Below, piece by piece: positions 33,829 through 44,135 of a stretch of DNA of 64,000 nucleotides. How positions within the stretch are numbered: position 1 is the stretch's first letter; each line of letters begins with the position of its first letter. A program made the position numbers and the translations under genes. This DNA is from Tethya wilhelma (Eukaryota > Porifera > Demospongiae > Tethyida > Tethyidae), in assembly GCA_964030475.1 (NCBI GenBank), contig CAXIPT010000001.1, forward strand, positions 1,293,681-1,357,680, given 5' to 3'. The notes beneath the pieces are model-generated. The model searched no databases. It saw only the letters and a program-made list of their open reading frames with translations, and was not told where the DNA came from.

Positions 33829-36298
33829 ATGAATGGATTGCGACTCGTCTGTCTGATTACAATCACTCTGGTCAATATAAGATTTGGCAGCTGTAAGCAA
33901 ATAAGAAGGGTATGTGATGCTAAATAGTCTAATACAATTATAATGCAACACATTATGCCTATTATTATGGTATATACACAGGATATTGTGGATGACCCAA
34001 GAGACTCAGAGTCAACGCCATGCACCAGTGATGCCACTTTCAGGACTGTACTGAGACAAGTCAACATTGACAGCATTTCAGCTGGTACTAATTGCAAAAT
34101 GGAATGCACAGACAGAGTATCCTCCAAAATGCGCATGCGGCCAACGTTGAGAGAAGATAGAGGTTGTGATTGCCTATGTAGCAATATAGATGTTCTAGAA
34201 GACTGTGTACCTGAATCTACTAAAAGGCCCACTACAGTATTCAATGGTATAGATATCCCACTGCTCAGAACAACCACTAGCTTCCAGGAATGCACACTAA
34301 TTTGTGAATATTGGATTACTGGTAGAGGAACTAGCTCAAAAGCTATGAGGAGGAGAAATGCCTGCTGTTGTATTTGTGAAAACCTTCATTCAACCGGAAA
34401 TACAGTTGGTCAGTATCATATCATAATACATGTACACAGTCACTGTGATACATACTTTTTAATGTAACAAACTCCATGAAAATTTACAAAATTAATGCAT
34501 GCATGGTCTTATCTTTACAAACTATCCCAAATCTATTTTAGGAGCCCTCCCAATGCCAGCTCAGGCAAGTGTCTACAGTATATAAAGTTTGGCAAGCATA
34601 ATATTATCATTAAAGCATGCGAAGTTCTGAGTCTATCCATGTGTCATGGGAGTTCCAAATGAAAAGAATGAAACCTAGCTTGAGCCAAAAAGTTTCTCTT
34701 GGGTGTTGGGAATGCAGGGTATGAGAACAAAGGGCGTAAAAGAAAAGCATTATAATAGTGAGGTACATAAATAAGGGCATACAAGCAAACTGCACATAAT
34801 ATACGCACACACGTGCACACCAAACTCATTTCAGCTACCATTAATATCCGAATGCCTAGCTGGCTGAGCCAGCATGCCTGTGCACTACTAGGCATGCACC
34901 TGCGCCGTGCAACTGTACACCCCTGGAGAGTGGCTTGTTCATCGCAGGGGGACTGACAACACTCTCAGCAGGTGGTGTGGGTACAGCAAGGTAACCACCC
35001 GGACCACACAGCTGATACATGAGAGCTGCCAGATTAGGCCAGTTTGGTCCCCAGAAAAACTCCAGGCAGTCACTCACAACCACTAAGTGGTGAAAAATGG
35101 CAACACCTTATAAATTACCGATGGTGGGCCTTGAACACCCAACCATGAGGTTGGGAGTCCAGAGCACTAAGCATTACACCACCATGGAACCCACACCCAC
35201 ACCCACACCCACACCCACCCACCCACACACACACACACACTGTAAAAACGGATTGGTGAACGTCACTACCAAATGGTAGTGAAAACCTTGCCACAGGGCT
35301 CACCACAAAATAGGCGGTGATGCTCACTACATATTTGTTGATGTGGTGATCGTCACTACTTTCATAAGAATCAATAATACTGGCTTTATATGAACAAAAT
35401 CAGTCAAATAACATACAAACCATGACAACTAATCAACTGTCAAGTTTTAGCAGGCAGCACCAGTTCATTTGAATCCATCTTAGCTCTTTCTTGCTTGCAT
35501 GTTCATACAGACTCTCGTTTTCACCTAATAAAGACAGTGATAGTATGTACTCAACTGCAATACATGAATACAACTTCAGAACTTACCATCAAACTGTTTC
35601 TTGTATATAGCTGCTATAGTAAGACCCATTTCTTTGGTCAGGCACGCTAGCGCGCTAGCCTGAGTTAATTGTGTGATCCATAGCTCTGGCAAAAACAACA
35701 CAATTTGTGAAAAACACTCTAAAATAAGTCTATTACTTTTAGTTCTTACCTTAAACAAGAAAATCCTCTCTCAAACAAGCTGTATTCCAGCACAAAATCT
35801 CGATTTCTTCTTGGCAGCTGCTTCTGAACTTTCAAAAATAATTTCTGATGATGTCATACTTTTAGCGATGTGCTTTAATTAGAAAAATAGGTCTGTGGAT
35901 TTTCTGCTGTTCTCTCACCAAAGTCTTGATTTTGTCAGTGTCTCTAATAACCTAATGATGCTAAATCAAAGTATTAGTTATCCTACCAAGCAAGAAGTCA
36001 GTCAAGTCTACGTCTAAAGTCGTGATCGTGGAAAATCACTGAATCAAGCTCTCATGGTGTCTTCGTTGAAATTTACAGTTTCTTGATGAAGCATTAGGTC
36101 ATTAATACATAGCTAGCTATGATTAGATTAACTACTAGGCTCATTTCACCCTGATTAAAGAGATTTAGCTCCTAGTTCACAAAGTAGTGACCTTCACTAC
36201 CGTGGCATTGTAGTGAATATTCACTACACTGTAGTGAAAGTAAAATGCGGTGAACATCACTACGTTGGTAGTGACGTTCACTAGTCCATTTTTACAGT

Positions 36299-36332
<34 letters not shown>

Positions 36333-37350
36333 CACATGTCATAATTATTTCATCACATTGCACATATATGCAGATAGTGATACATGTGATACATATACGC
36401 TACCTTCTTTTCACTTTTTTGGCCTGGAGCAATGCTATCTAAGACAAGGAATGGTAGATGACATGTGTGACTGTGCAACTATCAGGATGAATGAGTTCAG
36501 CTTTACAGAATGCATACGCCATATCATCACAAGTGCAGACAATTATCTTCAACTGCTCAGAGCAAATAATGTTATGGATTGTGAACGACAGTGTATATTT
36601 AGTCTGGCTGATAGACATTCCCATGACATAGAACAGAAGGCTTGCTGCTGCATCTGCAACTGGATTTCAGTCAATATTGAACATCCTACACCTCTAGAAA
36701 GTTTGTTATGAACTTAAGTAGTGTTTGCATGAATGTCATATTATAATCCTTGCATTTCTGCTGATTTCTGTGCATGCATGATAAATTAACGCCTTGTATA
36801 TTCTGGTGTTACAGTAACAACCACAGAAGCAGGAGCTACAAACCCACCTGTCCCTCGCAGCCCGCAAACAACAATTACAACAAGCAGCACAACCGTAATA
36901 TCCACCCAGTCTAGGATATTCACAACTGATGAAGGTAAATAATCATAGCAACCATGAATGCATGTAGCTTCTTGTAATGCATTCAAACATTGACACCTAG
37001 CTACAACTACTCCAAGTACTGAGTCAGCTTCCTCTACTCATGCTACAACCATGATCAACACTGAACCAACTGATGGTGGTACTACTACACCAGAGAACAC
37101 TACAGCCCAGCCTACAACAACAATTGCTGAGGAAATGACAACCAGAGGAAATGCCAGCACAGGGGAACCCAGTACTGAAGAGACAACAACTGAAGAGACA
37201 ACGACAGAGGAGACAACAACAGAAAGGACAACAGAAGAAACAACCACAGAAGAGATAACCACAGAAGAGACAACCACAGAGGAGACAACTGAAGCAACAA
37301 CAACTGAAGCAACAACAACTGAGGCAACTACCACAGATGTAATTTATTAG
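33829..37350 (+). CDS. Secreted protein with two Cys-rich modules and mucin-like tail (gene 2)
   Basis: Five exons join in phase (33829-33909, 33982-34408, 36374-36700, 36815-36934, 37001-37350), giving 434 residues. Exon 1 is a signal peptide (MNGLRLVCLITITLVNIRFG). Exon 2 holds NCKMEC, CDCLCSNIDVLEDC, ECTLIC and CCCICENLHSTG, the same pattern as gene 1. Exon 3 holds a second, shorter-spaced module (CDCATIRMN, ECIRHI, DCERQC, CCCICNWIS). Exons 4-5 are Thr/Ser/Pro-rich, ending in EETTT repeats and DVIY-stop. The intron between exons 2 and 3 carries a SINE and a 1-kb inverted-repeat element. Alternatively exons 3-5 belong to a third gene lacking its first exons, but phases and lack of another signal exon favour one gene. 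Confidence 0.6.
34846..35195 (-). mobile_element. tRNA-derived SINE in intron
   Basis: On the minus strand the element begins GGTGGTGTAATGCTTAGTGC and continues to GGTTGGGTGTTCAAGGCCCA, resembling a tRNA with A box and B box (GTTCAAGGCC) and matching acceptor-like ends GGTGG/CCACC. A roughly 270-bp unrelated body follows to about 34850. This is the organisation of a tRNA-SINE. Confidence 0.6.
35196..36331. mobile_element. TIR element inserted in a (CA)n microsatellite
   Basis: CA-rich runs flank both sides (35200-35240 and 36299-36331). Between them lie inverted termini CACTGTAAAAA-GGA-T-GTGAACGTCACTACC, with the second arm rich in CACTAC/GTAGTG motifs. The element is about 1.06 kb. The CACTG start recalls EnSpm/CACTA or Chapaev ends, but no transposase is recognised, so classification is open. 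Confidence 0.7.
35433..35748 (-). CDS. Two-exon reading inside the TIR element
   Basis: On the minus strand an acceptor (TTGTTTAAG) leads to an exon at about 35748-35586 (LILECFSQIVLFLPELWITQ, then CLTKEMGLTIAAIYKKQFD) with a GTAAGT donor. A second exon at about 35526-35433 begins GENESLYEHASKKELRWIQM and ends in a stop. Phases agree. The protein is unrecognised. It could be the 3' end of the element's own gene or a captured host gene end. Confidence 0.4.
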
Positions 37351-38479
37351 TATCCAAAATACTAAGGAACAGTTAACATTATAATACCATAGGCCGGGCA
37401 TAATAATTGTAACAGGTTATAAGACATGCACACATGACATAATAATAGCATAAGCACAACGGTGAACACATCAATGTAGCTATATATAGTTATGGTGATT
37501 GTACTCATAGTATACATGTAATGGTTGATTCAACAATTATTATAGACAAACTTGCTGACCAAATGTAATAAATTGATGGGGCTGTGTGTGCTGGAGTAGG
37601 GTTGGGGGAACAAACAACTATGATATGTAGCTATGTGCTATCCATCACTCAACAACCACCATAACTGATGTGTATTGCGGTCTGTGGGTTGTGATGCGCA
37701 TGCCATGATGCCGTATACTGATATGTGCAACGGTTCTGGCTGAGCCTTCATATCAATTCCTCTAAAAATACTAAGAAATTTCAATCATACCTGCCACAAC
37801 AGATGTTCAGCATTCAGTGACTTAATCTTGTCCATTAGGAAACCCATCAGATTCTAGTTATAGAGAAGTAAACAGATAACATCATCATATGGTCATGTAC
37901 CACATACCATACTCAGTACGTGACTATACAGCCTGCCGCCTGACATCATTGATTCCCATGACAACATGATTCAGTGCCACCGGATGATGGCATGGCTGCA
38001 CTTGGGGTTAATATTAACTTGGTATGAAATGTTGGGAACATAGTGAGGTAATTTATCAGTCTCACATAAAGTTATTTCAAGAGTGGTTGTAATAATTGTA
38101 TACATAAAAAAATTTTGGACATTGATGTCATTAACTCTTGCATCATCAGTCTTATCTTGCAAATACTACTGTGGCTGACAGAGGGGTCATACAGTGTAAA
38201 GGTTGGACTATAGGAGTTGGCATTTACAGAAAGTGGGTAGGGGTCGAAAAATAGAATTGCAACTTCGTGCCAGCATGCGCATATAAATTATGCAGCATAT
38301 AATTGGCGTGCACTTACTTCTGCTGACAGAGAGCCTGTAAATAAGTCAGTGTTTATTGCTGGGAACTTGCTGCAATAGTTCACCTCTAGAGCCGGGCTTA
38401 GGTACAGACTTTGATTCGACTGCTGACAACTGCAGAACTTCGAAAATTTACCACGCGCGCACTGAACTTGTAGGCGTGG
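37351..38479. other. Intergenic region
   Basis: No gene was recognised. It lies between the mucin-like gene 2 and the probable tropomodulin first exon. Confidence 0.35.
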
Positions 38480-41302
38480 TTTGGAGGGCATTATTTAGAA
38501 CAGTTGATTTGTGTCGGTTTCCTTTCTACTATAAGAGTTCCACTTCAACGAGGTCTAAGGGTCGTTACACCACCTCCAGAGCTGTTGGACAAGCCAAAGA
38601 AACAAAGTAAGATGCATATTCCTGCTCATAAATAGGCCTCCTTGAATTTACCATGTCTTGCCCAATATTAAAACCTCCATGTTAGACTGTGTGTAAATTT
38701 GCCAGGCAAGGCTGTATCTAATCTGTGGTTGTATTGGTGCATTAAGAATCTTTTGTTACTATTTAAATCCTCAAGAATGGGACTATTATGATATTGAAAT
38801 GTGCATAAAATAAGTTTGTTTTAAAATCTACCACATTTCTTACGATGAATTGAGATAAACTTATTGGATGTTGCTTGTCATTTATCAGTCAAGCTGTTTT
38901 TGGGTCAGAGATGTAGCCATGTGTGTTGATGATGTGTGGTCTGTCCACTTGTTTGTCACAATGTGCTGATTGATACAGTCATGCCCATTATCGTTAATAC
39001 TCAATTGATACAATTGTTCTCAGTACAAATTGTGTATCCTGTGTAGTACCCATTGGGTATGTGTTTGATGCTGCTCACGTTACACCCAGTATGATTTGTG
39101 ATACTCTCACTATGCATCCATTTGGTATCAATTAAGCCCATATCACATATTATCCCTCTAAGCACCTTTACCTGCTAGTGTATGTGATATGTGCTCTATT
39201 GTTGTGTTTTGGTTTGGTTGGTTGGAGGTTGGGAATTTAAAGGTGGGTGGTGGTTACTGGAATGTCATTGGCTCGTTAGCCCAGCTCTGCTTGTGTTCAA
39301 TCCAAGCAACAAAAGTCTCTGTTATTTTCTTGTGTGTGTGTGTGTGTGTGTACATGGTTGATGCTAAGTGTGTTGTTTGGCTCAAGTAGTTGCTAGGGAT
39401 GTGTTGGAGAAGTGGCTGTCAATGGAGCCCATCAATGGAGCTCATCTGGCACTGACCATGTGCTGTAGTAGAAGTAGATCATTCAGTGATGTATTTATTT
39501 TCATGGCCACTCAAACAGCATCGGCTAAATTAGGTTCTTGTGTCCTGTTGATTGGTGTATAGCCTTATGTAGTACACGAGTACAAACATACATACATACA
39601 CCCACTTACTCTAATGACTCTCCCGTCTCTGTAAAGTACAGCTGAACATTTCCTCCTGCACACCTTTTCATCTTGGTATTTGGATCCTCCACTAAGATGA
39701 AGCAAAGGTGTATTAGGATGGAACTATAGCCAGTACTAGCAGAGAGTGAGTGTGGGTCTCTCTCTCCCCCTCAGTTCATGGACCGGTTCTTGTGTACACT
39801 GTCAATTAGCTATGATGATAGATATGAGGAAAACCATGGAATTATACCTAATGTCCTTATTCTGAAGTTCTAAATATCAGTTTGTAGTTAGTGTGTTGGT
39901 GTGTATCAATGCTGTGGCTCTACAGCTTGTCTACTAGTGGGGCTTATGTTCTTTGATATCACTGTCAACGTTTGATTTGATTTGTACTACTGCCCACCCT
40001 TTACCACATTAATTTGTTACATTTGTTCCTAAACACAGGTATAATAGCCCCCCATCCGCCCTTGGCCTCTTCACTAGGTTTTTGAATCACCATGAGTAAG
40101 GATTTTGACCTTGATGACTTAGAGTTGGCTGGACTCACTGATGCTCAACTAGAAGAGCTCTCAGAGTATATAGACCCTGATGTAAGTCGCACACTCAAGA
40201 TGAGGCACAAAACTACTAAGATATGTTTCAGAGAATTCTCTTGTTGTGTGATTATACGTGATACCGTATAGCGGGAAATTTTCGGGGGTGTAAATTTTCG
40301 TGAAAAGCTTAGACCGCACTTCAGAAGAAAATATTCGTGGTTTTAATTTTCGTCACTCAAGTATCTCCAACTTACAGCGCTGGAAGGTGCTTTGGTATAC
40401 ATGTAGAATGCTATTCTAGCTAGATACTAGCTATTCAGACTGCAAACTTTTTGAAAAGACGGGCAAGAGACAGAGAACTAAAGTCTTTGGCAACATGTGC
40501 GTGGCGAGTATCGTGACCTTTGACCTCAGAAAAAATTTTTTTGTGGGAGGGAAAATTTCATGACTCAGGGGTTAGTCACGAAAATAACGAAAATTTTCAC
40601 CCCACGGAAATTTCCCGTTCTTCGGTACATACAATGTATTTTCATTACTTAAAATAGTAGAGATTACAACCCATATTGAATGGTAGGTGTTTTTTAGAGC
40701 TCTTCTTAATTTCCTTTCTCCTTTCTTTCCTCCCCCCTCATAGAATGAGCTCCTTCCCGCCTCGGAGCGGTTGCCCGTGCACACCAAGAAGAAACCCTCA
40801 GGTCCTTATGACCGACAGCACCTCCTAGACCACCTCAAGCATCAGGCAGAGACGTCCACCATCGGAGAGGACTATGTTCCCTTTGTCAAGAAACAACGGC
40901 CAAAAGAGACACAAGTATGTAGACTAGAGCTGTGCATGTGCAGTCTAAGACACACACACACCTTTGTTGAGGTTCAGAGTGAGGCTCACACAGCAAGACT
41001 CACATAGCCTCACTGAATGATAACCTCTGACTGATAAACTGATTATACTTCCATATTACATGTAGTTGAGTCACAATATTTAGATAGACAATGCATGAAG
41101 TTGTGTATTTCAAAGCCTCTCTCTTTCTCTCCATACATAGCCTAAACACAAACCTGCTCCTAAGAAAGAAATTCAGACTGAATTTGATGACATGTTGGAC
41201 ATGCTTGATGAAGATGACCTAACAGAACTAGCAGGTAGCACCAAATGCTCATTTCTAATTTTGCCTTGTAAACCAGGCATGCCGTCCTTTACCAGTTTGT
41301 TC

Positions 41303-41370
<68 letters not shown>

Positions 41371-41460
41371 TGAACTTGGTGTCCATAACATCTTGGATCA
41401 AGCTCAGAGTCGTGGTGATGTGAAGCCAGTAGCTAATCCTAGCACTGGACTTCGGAGTGG
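38480..41460 (+). CDS. TMOD: Tropomodulin, N-terminal half (truncated by contig join)
   Basis: A probable 5'UTR exon (about 38480-38606, GTAAGA donor) splices to 40077. Coding exons are 40092-40181, 40744-40914, 41141-41234 and 41370-41460. The start MSKDFDLDDLELAGLTDAQL and EYIDPDNELLPASERLPVHT match the tropomodulin N-terminus, which in the family caps actin pointed ends with tropomyosin. KPSGPYDRQHLLDHLKHQAE is the conserved TM/actin-binding helix region, and LDMLDEDDLTELAAELGVH is the start of the region before the LRR domain. The frame runs into a single N at 41461. The C-terminal leucine-rich-repeat half is missing, most likely lost at the join and not in the organism. The intron between 40181 and 40744 contains a MITE. 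Confidence 0.85.
38607..40076 (+). other. Large first intron of the tropomodulin gene
   Basis: This region lies between the probable 5'UTR exon and the coding start. It holds a (GT)n run at about 39331-39351 and no recognised coding sequence. Confidence 0.45.
40262..40632. mobile_element. MITE with ACCGTATAGCGGGAAATTTTCG termini
   Basis: The left arm (ATACCGTATAGCGGGAAATT, GTAAATTTTCGTGAAAAG) is mirrored at the right end (CGAAAATTTTCACCCC, GGAAATTTCCCGTTCTTCGG). It is about 370 bp, intronic and non-coding. Confidence 0.8.
41308..41368. repeat. (CT)n microsatellite at a tropomodulin splice acceptor
   Basis: The CT run directly forms the polypyrimidine tract of the acceptor at 41369 in the tropomodulin gene. 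Confidence 0.9.
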
Positions 41461-41461
41461 N

Positions 41462-41675
41462 CCCAGAACAACTTATAATCAGAAAACCGCTTGGTATAGA
41501 CATTCATGTGCTGGGGAGGGAAACAGTCTCTGCAGCAATCCCATTGGTGGTTTCCATGGCAACTGGCTCCACTTCCTCCTCTCTGCCTGTGGCAGTTCCA
41601 TCCTCACTGACCATACCTGTGTGTGGGTGTGTGCACATGCATGTCACTGTGGATGATAAATAATCTACCCTACCA
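41462..41675 (+). CDS. 3' fragment of an unrecognised gene after the contig join
   Basis: Starting at the N the frame PEQLIIRKPLGIDIHVLGRE, SAAIPLVVSMATGS and on stays open to a stop at about 41663. It does not resemble a tropomodulin LRR domain. The sequence that follows (41640-42130) is related to that upstream of the Calx-beta gene (43795-44105), so the join may have placed a different locus here. Confidence 0.25.
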
Positions 41676-42130
41676 GAAGATTTTTTATTTATTCATTAAT
41701 AATTATTATTATCATATTGTCATCCACATTGGGATAGTTACGAATATAATAGTAATTAGTATCCTCCACATATTGAATTTATGATGTTTGAAGAAGTCTA
41801 CATCATACATGGATCAGGATTGAGAATTTTTGCCGCTAAAAATTTGCACATTTTAAATTTTTTGCCACTCTATATACCAAGTGGCAACAGAAAAAATTAT
41901 TAATGTCCAAAATTTCCCAATCGATGATCATATCATTGAAATGCACATCCCAACAATTTGAACAGATCAGCACACAAACAGCAATAGTAGCACCGTCATC
42001 AGTCACATGATGATGAAGTCAAATGATCTCAAACCAGTTTACCTGACACAATTAATGCAGAATTCAAGTATCTTATTAGATACATTCAGGTAATAATTAT
42101 ACCCATGCAGAATTTATTTTTGATCAAGAT
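41640..42130 (+). repeat. Diverged direct duplicate of 43795-44105
   Basis: Shared blocks include CATGTCACTGTGGATGAT followed by TTATTCAT, the ATCATCACATGA region, TCAAACCAGTTTA and ATCAAGATCGAGT(G/T)GACTT. The second copy lies immediately upstream of the Calx-beta gene. Confidence 0.6.
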
Positions 42131-42364
42131 CGAGTGGACTTAATACATCTGTGATAAATACAACTCTATAAGTATCATAATATTATAGTGATAGTATATA
42201 ACCTGCACATTGTAAATTAATTGATGGACACAGTATAACAACATTATTAAAGCAACAGTTATTAAAACAAGAACCTCAAAAGAGAATCGAGAAGAAAACT
42301 TTAAAATTAAAGTCCTGCATGTTGTTTGATTCAGAGAAGCTGACTGCCTATACAATACGCAGTT

Positions 42365-43378
42365 CTACTGTCCTTGTGGGGAAACTTGATTCCTTGAGCC
42401 TCTCTTACAAGTCACTTTCAACAATAACAAATTCAGTGCCATCTTTACAGTCTTCCTTAAAAATTTGTTAACACTTAAGAGAAAAATCAAATACAGAGTG
42501 TAGTTAGTATCGACTGAATACGTCAGAAGAAAGTTCACAGCAAAGTTAATCTCCTCTGATCTGGAAGAAATCAATGAAGTTGCTGTCAAACTTGGCAATA
42601 GACGAAAGCACAAAGCTACAACATTTCCCAGAACAAGAAACTTGAATACACTTTTGGAGGTATTTATATTTTCGGTGCTCACAGTATTTCGTTTGACATA
42701 TCGATAGGAGAGGTAGGAAAACACAGCTGCAGAGACAACAGGTAGCGGGAAGGAAAGAATGAAGAAAAGTGCTACGTAGGTTTGTAAAAACAAATTGAAT
42801 GCGGGTCCTAAATTCCGACACAATGAACCTCGAACTCTTGTTGACATGATTGAAACTAGGTTGTTTGTGTACGACAAAAACCCAATCACAAAACTAACAA
42901 CCACTAGTACAACTAACATGATGATTATTGCTGTATTTCTTATTTTCTTCCTTCCCCATCTGATCACTATGTATTGGAGAATTGACAGCACATTAGTGCT
43001 GTAAGAGAGAAGAAAATGAAATGAACTAAAAAGAGCATAAAAGGCTGTTTGTCCTCTACACCCTCCAAGTAGTGGTACATCTGTGATCAAACTGAGATCC
43101 ATGAGAAGTCCGTACGTGAAAGGGGCTATGGTACACACAGAAGTGATGAAGATGAAAATGATTGTAATAGGTGAGATGGTCGATTTCTTCTCTTTGGAAA
43201 TGAGGACAGAAAGAATTGTTATTCCAAGAATCGCTGCTGGAATGACAACAATAGTAAAATGAGCAACTGCTGTAACAGTTACAATTAAGACTGCATCAAG
43301 CAATCGATTGTCTTCATCAGTTACATTTTGTGATGAGCTAAAGTTACTAAATAAAAGACTTTGTGCTTGACTAGACAT
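42365..43378 (-). CDS. Rhodopsin-like seven-transmembrane receptor, orphan
   Basis: A single-exon frame of 337 residues. The extracellular N-terminus has glycosylation sequons (NFSS, NVTD). Seven hydrophobic segments are visible: about 28-58 (VAHFTIVVIPAAILGITILS), 70-92, 105-132, 148-170, 200-225, 243-265 and 278-302. The disulfide pair is present: Cys at the top of TM3 (GGCRGQ) and in the second outer loop (SLCRNL). The usual DRY motif is replaced by VIRWGRKK and NPxxY by a TNYTLYLIF stretch, so it is divergent. Ligand unknown. Divergent orphan receptors are common in sponges (inference). Confidence 0.8.
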   Translation of the reverse strand: MSSQAQSLLFSNFSSSQNVTDEDNRLLDAVLIVTVTAVAHFTIVVIPAAILGITILSVLISKEKKSTISPITIIFIFITSVCTIAPFTYGLLMDLSLITDVPLLGGCRGQTAFYALFSSFHFLLSYSTNVLSILQYIVIRWGRKKIRNTAIIIMLVVLVVVSFVIGFLSYTNNLVSIMSTRVRGSLCRNLGPAFNLFLQTYVALFFILSFPLPVVSAAVFSYLSYRYVKRNTVSTENINTSKSVFKFLVLGNVVALCFRLLPSLTATSLISSRSEEINFAVNFLLTYSVDTNYTLYLIFLLSVNKFLRKTVKMALNLLLLKVTCKRGSRNQVSPQGQ

Positions 43379-44135
43379 TACTGCAAACTAGTATACTTGG
43401 ATAGGATGGTTTATGATCCAATATGAACACACTGAAACTGCATGCACTACAACAAACTGTGACTTTGTAAGTTTGCTTTGAAGTATTCTTCCAAACAACA
43501 TTGAGTCATTTTTACAGAATTTAGTGGCAAACAAAGTGTTTGTGGTCTAGTAGAAGTCATTCATAATTTAATTTCACACAATCAGTCTTCACCAATGTAC
43601 TTTGAGCTCAAAGACATTTGTAATGTTATCATTTGGTTGATCATGGTCAAAATTTAATAGTCTGGGATATAACCTTGCATGGCACATCAAAGATCACAGG
43701 CCTCTAATGTGAGGGTAAGTACGTAGCTATAGCAAATAATTCATTTATCAATGATAAAAATAGGTGAAATACAACACCATTTGCCACATACCTATGGTAT
43801 GTACACATGTATGTCACTGTGGATGATGAATATACCATACCGAGAAAGAGTTATGAATTATTCATAAGCTGTATTAAATAATTCATGATTTTTGAAGAAA
43901 TCCACCATTGGAACGCCACACTCCACACAAACAAACAAACAAAATTATCAGCAAACGCCAGCACCATCATCATCACATGACAGATGAGGTCAAACCAGTT
44001 TAAGGTAAACACGTCATTATTAACCCTCAGCAACAATTCTCAATTGACAAAGTTCAATACCAAGAATTTCCCTCGTCAAGATCGAGTTGACTTTACTAGC
44101 AAGAAAAATTATACTGAAAAGACTACGTATACACC
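43379..44135. other. Intergenic region with duplicated segment
   Basis: Divergent spacer between the receptor and the Calx-beta gene. Its right half (43795-44105) is the copy of 41640-42130. No gene is visible. Confidence 0.4.

Noticed and set aside
35097..35240. Coding frame with PTPTPTPTHPHTH
   Set aside because: It spans the SINE head and the (CACACC)n repeat and is not a gene.
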